26,158 nt of DNA from Pyrobaculum sp. (GTDB taxonomy: Archaea > Thermoproteota > Thermoprotei > Thermoproteales > Thermoproteaceae): positions 1 through 26,158 of the forward strand of contig JAJHQT010000002.1 of NCBI GenBank assembly GCA_020833205.1. The letters run 5' to 3'. Positions within the stretch are counted from its first letter, which is position 1, and the number at the start of each line of letters is the position of its first letter. Positions 22,370 to 26,158 of the stretch are shown here, piece after piece. Made by a program: the position numbers and the translations under genes. The notes below the pieces were generated by a model. The model had not been told where the DNA came from, made no database searches, and was given only the letters and a program-made list of their open reading frames with translations.

Positions 22370-22424
22370 ATATGATGAGGCTAGACTAAGCCGACTTCAT
22401 GACGTTGCGTGAAAGGGCTGAGAC
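22370..22424 (+). ncRNA. Candidate C/D box sRNA overlapping the THEP1 start
   Basis: Regular C/D spacing over 50 bases: C box ATGATGA (22372-22378), a 12-base guide, D'-like CCGA (22391-22394), a 4-base spacer, C'-like ATGACGT (22399-22405), a 12-base guide, D box CTGA (22418-22421). A TATA box at 22341 places the RNA 5' end at the C box. The D' guide is complementary to CTTAGTCTAGCC, which looks like a tRNA D-arm, but I could not check any target. The C' box contains the THEP1 ATG, so this may instead be coincidence within a 5' coding end. Confidence 0.4.
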
Positions 22425-22923
22425 TAGGTTGGGGGTTTCTGGGGCGCCTGGCGTGGGGAAGACAACTTTAGTTCTCAAAGTCGTCGAGGCGGCTAAGGCG
22501 AAATTTACCGTCTGCGGCTTCGTAACGGTGGAGGTGAGACAGGGGGGTTCACGTATTGGATTCGACGTAGTAGACATAAACACCGGCAGGGGAGTGCCTC
22601 TTGCCCGTGTTGGGGTGGGACAGCCTTCTGTGGGTAAATATGTTGTAAACCTTGACGCTTGTGACTTTCTAACCAACATCCTAAGCGGCGTAAGATGCGA
22701 TTTGCTGGTTATCGATGAAATAGGGGCCATGGAGTTTAAGTGTCTCAACTTCGGCGAAGTTCTCCACAGTGCTGTACAGAACTCGCCAAGGGTTCTAGCC
22801 ACGGTGCATAGAAACTACATAGAAGTGGCGAGAAGACTAGGGTTTGAAGTTTTCTGGCTTACCAGAGATAACTGGGAGATGCTCTATGCCGAATTGTTAA
22901 GACGATTGGAGATTTCCCAGTAG
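22399..22923 (+). CDS. THEP1-family nucleoside-triphosphatase
   Basis: P-loop NTPase of the THEP1 family (related to human NTPCR), 174 residues. Walker A is GAPGVGKTT (15-23), Walker [13 protein letters not shown] with the catalytic-type glutamate, and the [15 protein letters not shown] segment is diagnostic. The family hydrolyses NTPs slowly; its cellular role is unclear. ATG 22399 gives a slightly long N-terminus; TTG 22429 would start just before the P-loop strand ([12 protein letters not shown]), as in many homologues, and would clear the candidate sRNA. The 3' end overlaps the convergent GTPase by 27 bases. Confidence 0.9.
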   Translation: MTLRERAETRLGVSGAPGVGKTTLVLKVVEAAKAKFTVCGFVTVEVRQGGSRIGFDVVDINTGRGVPLARVGVGQPSVGKYVVNLDACDFLTNILSGVRCDLLVIDEIGAMEFKCLNFGEVLHSAVQNSPRVLATVHRNYIEVARRLGFEVFWLTRDNWEMLYAELLRRLEISQ

Positions 22924-23391
22924 TATTTTTACAAACACATCGGGCGGGTCTCTGACAGCAGATATGTAGTATACCTCTCTAGCGCCTATCGCCTCAGCTA
23001 TCTCATCGGCCTCTACAAAAAATCCCGCCTCAGAGGCCAAGTCCATTTTGTTCCCCACTACAACTATTTCCCTCGCGACGTTGGAGCCTCGATCTGCAAA
23101 AATTGAGTGGAGCTCTGAAATAGCGTATAAAGACTCGTAACTCGTAACGTCATACATATATATCAATCTGTCTACGACAGGAATTTTAAACGAGGCAAAC
23201 TTTATGGCTACCTCAAAAACCCGTTGACCTGGTACATCTATTAAGTCTATCTCTAGGTCTCCGACGTATATTCTATAATAGCTTGGCTTCAACGTAAGCA
23301 CTGGCACTTCAGAAAGCCCCAACACTCTATACGTAAACGTTGTCTTCCCCACGCCGCCCATGCCTAGCAAGGCCACTACTTTTCGATACAT
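22897..23391 (-). CDS. Ras/Arf-like small GTPase
   Basis: 164-residue small GTPase. G1 is GMGGVGKT (10-17), G3 DVPGQ (52-56), G4 NKMD (114-117), and G5 is probably SAV near YYISAVRD. The Gln after DXPG is present, as in Ras and Arf proteins. No lipidation motif or N-terminal membrane helix is seen. Prokaryotic Ras-like GTPases of this type are known in Thermoproteales, with unknown function. Leaderless promoter 26.5 bases upstream; overlaps THEP1 by 27 bases at the 3' end. Confidence 0.88.
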   Translation of the reverse strand: MYRKVVALLGMGGVGKTTFTYRVLGLSEVPVLTLKPSYYRIYVGDLEIDLIDVPGQRVFEVAIKFASFKIPVVDRLIYMYDVTSYESLYAISELHSIFADRGSNVAREIVVVGNKMDLASEAGFFVEADEIAEAIGAREVYYISAVRDPPDVFVKILLGNLQSS

Positions 23392-23413
23392 GTATTGAGC
23401 AGGGTAGTGTCGT

Positions 23414-23421
23414 CATTTAAG
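23414..23421 (-). promoter_or_regulatory. TATA box, small GTPase
   Basis: CATTTAAG (CTTAAATG on the minus strand) centred 26.5 bases before ATG 23391. Confidence 0.45.
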
Positions 23422-23460
23422 AATTAAAAACGGCGGGGATTGGACTCTTTTCAACATAGA

Positions 23461-23640
23461 CTGGAAGAAGTGTAAAAAGATACAGAAGAAAATAGAATAT
23501 ATAAAAAGAGAAAAATTATATAAATAATAAAAAGAAGAATCACGGTACCCTCAATAATTATTCTATAAAAATTGCCATAGAAAAAAATACAGTATCTAAA
23601 TTAAACAAAAACTTTATAAACCAAGAAGTATCTACAGCCC
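23461..23640. other. Very AT-rich non-coding region upstream of CC1
   Basis: These 180 bases are about 23% G+C by my count, while the surrounding genes look roughly balanced. They contain A-tracts, several TATA-like strings (AATATATAAA, ATTATATAA) and the palindrome AATAATTATT, and no convincing ORF. Probably an extended promoter/regulatory region for the CC1 gene, perhaps bent DNA. No repeats that look like CRISPR or tRNA were seen. Confidence 0.7.
23613..23620 (+). promoter_or_regulatory. TATA box, CC1 gene
   Basis: TTTATAAA centred 24.5 bases before ATG 23641; leaderless spacing. Confidence 0.65.
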
Positions 23641-23814
23641 ATGTCGAAGAAGCAGAAGCTAAAGTTCTACGACATTAAGGCGAAGCAGGCGTTTGAGACT
23701 GACAACTACGAAGTTACGGAGAAGCATACTGCCCGCGGCCCGATGATGTTCGCCGTCGCCAAATCCCCATACACAGGCATCAAGGTCTACAGGTTGCTAG
23801 GCAAGAAGAAATAA
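23641..23814 (+). CDS. Crenarchaeal chromatin protein CC1
   Basis: Short gene of 57 residues, starting MSKKQKLKFYDIKAKQAFET and ending KVYRLLGKKK. It matches my recollection of CC1, a 6-kDa monomeric DNA-binding protein described from Thermoproteus tenax and found in Pyrobaculum. The sequence is lysine-rich with a compact beta core (YEVTEKHTARGPMMFAVA, SPYTGIKVYRL). CC1 binds DNA without clear sequence preference and probably helps package the chromosome in Thermoproteales. Strong leaderless promoter upstream and a T-rich terminator-like tract downstream suggest a monocistronic, well-expressed gene. Confidence 0.85.
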   Translation: MSKKQKLKFYDIKAKQAFETDNYEVTEKHTARGPMMFAVAKSPYTGIKVYRLLGKKK

Positions 23815-23831
23815 GTAAAACCCAAAACCGG

Positions 23832-23849
23832 CTCTTTTTTCCCCTCTTT
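23832..23849 (+). terminator. Probable T-tract terminator of CC1
   Basis: CTCTTTTTTCCCCTCTTT begins 18 bases after the CC1 stop. Archaeal termination commonly uses such T-rich tracts without a hairpin. Confidence 0.5.
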
Positions 23850-23929
23850 CCTCTAGTTAGAAGCTCGGAGAGGTACTAAAACATGTGGTTCTACGCCCCT
23901 ACCGACGTTCTCGCCTCTGCCTCTGAAGT

Positions 23930-24114
23930 GTGGAGACAGTCAAGGAGGCTCTTCAGAAGGGCTTGGTGGATCCCTCAACGAGATGTCCGGGAAGATCAGA
24001 GACTTCGGAAGACACATAGACGCCCTGGCGCGGTACGAAGAGCTTAGAGAGGCGATAGAGGACTGGAGCAACCAACGCCGCGGGGGACAGAATAAAGACG
24101 TCTGTATTCCCTAA
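23930..24114 (+). pseudogene. Decayed C-terminal fragment, paREP2-like
   Basis: No intact frame. Translating 23930 onward gives VETVKEALQKGLVDPS, then after a frame change near 23980 the sequence continues NEMSGKIRDFGRHIDALARY and on through EELREAIEDW to a stop at 24112-24114. The segment RHIDALARYEELREAIEDW matches EHLDGFKRYAELADAIEKW from 25819 onward at 10 of 19 positions, so this is a remnant of the same family. It is followed, facing it, by a pelota 3' fragment, as is the second copy. Confidence 0.6.
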
Positions 24115-24136
24115 CACCAACGCTGAAGGGAAACTA

Positions 24137-24250
24137 TTACCACCTCAGCAACGCGGCTACGTTGCCCATAGCCTTAAGACCTGCACCTGCCTCAGTCTCT
24201 TCCTGCAGTATGAATATCTTTCCTTTCGTCTTGTAGACTTGGGAGATAAG
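24137..24250 (-). pseudogene. Pelota C-terminal fragment (pseudogene)
   Basis: Minus-strand frame ending at TAA 24137-24139 reads LISQVYKTKGKIFILQEETE and on to GAGLKAMGNVAALLRW. This matches the end of the pelota gene at 25941 in 28 of 37 residues, and most differences are conservative (K/R, F/Y, E/D). Upstream of LISQ the similarity stops: the frame stays open to about 24340 with unrelated residues and then meets a stop. It is therefore a truncated duplicate, not a gene. The conservative changes suggest it diverged while still functional. Confidence 0.75.
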
Positions 24251-24600
24251 CGGCTTCTTAAACGACGCCAGCCACAACGCCGCCGCCCACGGATTCTTGC
24301 CAGCCGGCGGCCTAAAGACGTCGAGGTCGACCCCCGCTTCGACTTAGCCAGGGCGTTGGAGAAGTTAAAGGGTCTGAAGAGTGCCCCGAGAGCCCGCGGC
24401 CAGAGGAAAGGGAGGGAGGGGGAAATGGGTCTTAATCCCGGCAGAACCTGAAGCGCCTAGCCCTCTCGACGGCCTTCCTCCTCGCGGCCCCGTCCATCAG
24501 GGCGAGGGCCCATCACCTAGCCAATCCGCAACCTCTAATACAAGTATCAATAATAATCAAGATAATGCTGGCAATTGTTATAAATAAATATGCCATCCTA
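24251..24600. other. Degenerate intergenic stretch
   Basis: About 350 bases with no intact gene. A minus-strand frame (24251-24343, residues like VFRPPAGKNPWAAALWLAS) runs on from the pelota fragment without homology I can name. A minus-strand remnant, 24432-24497, reads MDGAARRKAVERARRFRFCR and is bounded by stops. A purine-rich run lies near 24395-24430, and the last 60 bases are AT-rich with a TATA-like string at 24578-24585. Looks like decayed accessory DNA. Confidence 0.5.
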
Positions 24601-25821
24601 ATGGCGTCAAGATTTATAAAATCAGCTGACGCTGTAGAGTATGCGGGATGCCGCAAAGGGGATCACAGCAGTGTAGATGACGTTGTGTTCTACCTGTCCG
24701 TACCCAGAGAGGAGGATGACCGCATAGTTGCCGAGAGTAAATGGGTGAGGTCTCTCCTCGGCCGCCCCGTCAAAAGCTGGCGGGAGCTGGTAGACGCCAT
24801 AGACTGGAGCTGGGTTTTGGGGAGGGCAAAGGAACTGGCCGACGCGGTGAGGCCTTGGATAGTAGGCCACGAGGAGGCAGACGAGGTGGAGAGGATAAAA
24901 CTCCTCGAAAAGATGCTGGAGGAGCTCGCGCTTTTCGTCCGCTTTATCAAGGCTAGGAAGGGGCTAGACGACGGCAGGTGGCGGGAGGAAAGAGCCAGAA
25001 GGCTAGCCAAAGCCGTGGAGACCCTAAGCAGTGGGAAGATAACCGGCAAATACGCAGATGAGTTTGCAGAGCTGATTATAGAGAGCGCAGAGAGATGTAG
25101 CGGCGAATTCACAGAGGATCTTGAGTTGCGTATCGATTGTCCGGAGGAGTATGGGAGACGTCTAAAAAAGCGTCTTGACAAGCTGGCGAGAAAGCTCGCC
25201 AGCGACCTCAAGGAAGATGTAAAGAAGATTATGGCAGAGTTTTGGATCATCGGGGTCGGCCTCAGCGATAGGGATGGCGTTAAGAGGGTCAAGAGATGGT
25301 TTTGGGACATCCTCGAAATTGTTCCGCGTGCGACGAATGTTTGGGAGATCATCGCCGTCCTCGACGACGCGTACTGCCTCGCTAAGGACTGCGCGAAAGA
25401 TGATGTGGCCAAGAGGTTTATCGCCCCCGCCCTGATGCTTATTATGTTGGACAAGGCTCTCAGAGGCAAATATCCCAAGGATGAGGCCTTGTTGTACTCC
25501 AGAGAGATGATCGGCGCAGCGATAAAGGACTCTATGGGGCCGGATGAGGTCGCGCTGACTATCGGAGGTGAGCTGGGAGGCGGCGCCGCGTTTCTGCATC
25601 TCGCCGCGCTACGGTTGTTGAACGAACTTCTGCCTAACGAGATGAAGTTTAAAGTGCAGTTGTATGCGTACAGGGGCATATATTATGTGACAAGCGAAAT
25701 TCTGCCCAACGAGGTGAGAATCTACCTAAAGCCGTATCCAAAGAAGGGCACATACTACCGCATAATTGCCACCGGCGAAGATGCAGCGAGGTTTATGCGC
25801 CTATTGGTAGGGAGCACCTAG
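24601..25821 (+). CDS. paREP2-like Pyrobaculum repeat-family protein, C-terminally disrupted
   Basis: 406 residues from ATG 24601 (an in-frame ATG at 24565 would add 12). Mostly helical and charged (about 60-230), then a segment with DKALRGKYPKDEALLYSREM, GAAIKDSMGPDEVALTIGGE, LGGGAAFLHLAALRLLNELL and RIIATGEDAARFMRLL. From memory this resembles the multicopy paREP2 proteins of Pyrobaculum, of unknown function. It stops at 25821, but the neighbouring frame continues REHLDGFKRYAELADAIEKW to 25889, like the family's normal tail. The copy therefore seems to have lost an internal part and frame. It may be non-functional; the N-terminus is uncertain. Confidence 0.6.
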   Translation: MASRFIKSADAVEYAGCRKGDHSSVDDVVFYLSVPREEDDRIVAESKWVRSLLGRPVKSWRELVDAIDWSWVLGRAKELADAVRPWIVGHEEADEVERIKLLEKMLEELALFVRFIKARKGLDDGRWREERARRLAKAVETLSSGKITGKYADEFAELIIESAERCSGEFTEDLELRIDCPEEYGRRLKKRLDKLARKLASDLKEDVKKIMAEFWIIGVGLSDRDGVKRVKRWFWDILEIVPRATNVWEIIAVLDDAYCLAKDCAKDDVAKRFIAPALMLIMLDKALRGKYPKDEALLYSREMIGAAIKDSMGPDEVALTIGGELGGGAAFLHLAALRLLNELLPNEMKFKVQLYAYRGIYYVTSEILPNEVRIYLKPYPKKGTYYRIIATGEDAARFMRLLVGST

Positions 25822-25889
25822 ACGGCTTCAAGCGCTACGCCGAACTCGCAGACGCCATAGAGAAGTGGCTAGAGGAGACGGATCGGTGA
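25822..25889 (+). pseudogene. Out-of-frame C-terminal tail of the paREP2-like gene
   Basis: Plus-one frame beginning just before the upstream stop reads GREHLDGFKRYAELADAIEK and on to a TGA at 25887-25889. It looks like the family's true C-terminus and matches the remnant ending at 24114, so it marks a deletion or frameshift in the preceding gene. Confidence 0.6.
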
Positions 25890-25898
25890 GTCTCCTCT

Positions 25899-25936
25899 CT
25901 AGAAATCTCCCCTTTTTTCCGTGGGTTTTTCTTTCT
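25899..25936. terminator. T-rich tract between convergent genes
   Basis: Contains CCCCTTTTTTCC and GGGTTTTTCTTTCTAGG between the paREP2-like tail and the pelota stop. On the plus strand it fits a T-tract terminator. No hairpin seen. Confidence 0.35.
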
Positions 25937-25940
25937 AGGT

Positions 25941-26158
25941 TCACCACCTCAGCAGTGCGGCGACGTTGCCCATGGCCCTGAGCCCAGCGCCTATTTCTGT
26001 ATCCTCCCGTATTATGTACACCCTTCCCCTCGTCTTGTATACCTGCGAGATAAGTCGCCAGGCACGTTCCGGAGACTCCTTGATATATACATCAAGCACC
26101 AGCAGAGCCTCTATGCGTCCCACAGATGCTGCGGCGTCTACCTCCTCGGGGCCTATCG
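25941..26158 (-). CDS. pelA: mRNA surveillance protein pelota, C-terminal part
   Basis: The 3' end of a minus-strand gene that runs out of the window; the frame is open to 26158. The residues read IGPEEVDAAASVGRIEALLV, then a helix (ESPERAWRLISQVYKTRGR) and the ending VYIIREDTEIGAGLRAMGN and VAALLRW. This is the C-terminal domain of pelota/Dom34 (compare the family's EHEAG..L..LGGIAALLRY end), which with aEF1A/ABCE1 rescues stalled ribosomes. GTG 26123 is an internal codon, not the start. A broken copy of the same 3' end lies at 24137-24250. Confidence 0.82.
   Translation of the reverse strand, partial: IGPEEVDAAASVGRIEALLVLDVYIKESPERAWRLISQVYKTRGRVYIIREDTEIGAGLRAMGNVAALLRW

Noticed and set aside
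23430..23460. Possible tRNA 3' end in CGGCGGGGATTGGACTC
   Set aside because: No T-loop consensus or matching acceptor, D or anticodon arms on either strand.
23440..23620. CRISPR leader or repeat near the AT-rich region
   Set aside because: The AT-rich sequence resembles a leader, but no 24-30-base direct repeats with spacers follow, and a chromatin protein gene comes next.
23884..24048. Plus-strand frame from ATG 23884 (MWFYAPTDVLASASEVWRQS...)
   Set aside because: The homology to the paREP2-like tail is in the other two frames, so this frame is incidental.
24690..25679. A 329-codon minus-strand frame inside the paREP2-like gene
   Set aside because: Serine/arginine-rich composition typical of the antisense of a charged helical protein; the plus-strand frame has the family segments.

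Overview
The window looks like chromosome of a hyperthermophilic crenarchaeon of the order Thermoproteales, very probably Pyrobaculum or the closely related Thermoproteus neutrophilus group. This rests on archaeal/eukaryotic-type information proteins (L21e, S8e, S4e, L24, SRP19, TFB, a TFE-beta-like protein, Gar1, pelota), the CC1 chromatin protein, a paREP2-like family member, and the promoter layout: most promoters are a TATA-like box centred 24-26 nt before the start codon, implying leaderless mRNAs. No rRNA, tRNA, CRISPR array or recognisable insertion sequence was seen.

Layout. 1-1750: end of rpl21e facing an S8e-SRP19-GPN GTPase operon. 1811-5218: an information-processing cluster (Gar1, TFB, TFE-beta, RNA 2',3'-cyclic phosphodiesterase, CCA-adding enzyme). 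5255-8372: a coiled-coil protein, then a leftward operon of D-3-phosphoglycerate dehydrogenase, class V aminotransferase and DUF89 phosphatase. 8422-10142: a candidate C/D box sRNA, an HTH-CBS regulator and a PfkB sugar kinase. 10189-12124: two oligopeptide-type ABC ATPases. 12204-14133: a hypothetical gene, the L24-S4e pair, and a 250-base gap with possible structured RNA and a 39-codon ORF. 14134-16858: a beta-CASP nuclease, small hypotheticals, a histidine-rich protein and a NUDIX hydrolase. 16859-21246: ilvB-ilvN-ilvC-ilvE facing ribH. 21329-23391: a mini winged-helix protein, a polyprenyl synthase, THEP1 NTPase and a Ras/Arf-like GTPase. 23461-23814: a very AT-rich promoter region and the CC1 gene. 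23815-26158: a decayed accessory patch with paREP2-like genes, a dead copy of the pelota 3' end and the 3' end of the real pelota gene.

How it fits together. Most genes are housekeeping. Co-directional neighbours overlap by 1-14 bases or abut, indicating operons. All seven convergent pairs from 1 to 23.4 kb overlap inside their coding sequences. Some divergent genes share one near-palindromic TATA element. The serA-aminotransferase-DUF89 operon suggests serine synthesis with the DUF89 protein as a candidate for the missing phosphatase. The ilv cluster covers branched-chain amino acid synthesis except the dehydratase, which is not here.

I did not find a clear new defence or mobile system. The best leads are the duplicated paREP2-tail/pelota-tail unit, two C/D box sRNA candidates placed by TATA boxes, the universal convergent overlaps, a 65-bp identical tract in the paired ABC ATPases, and the serine operon.
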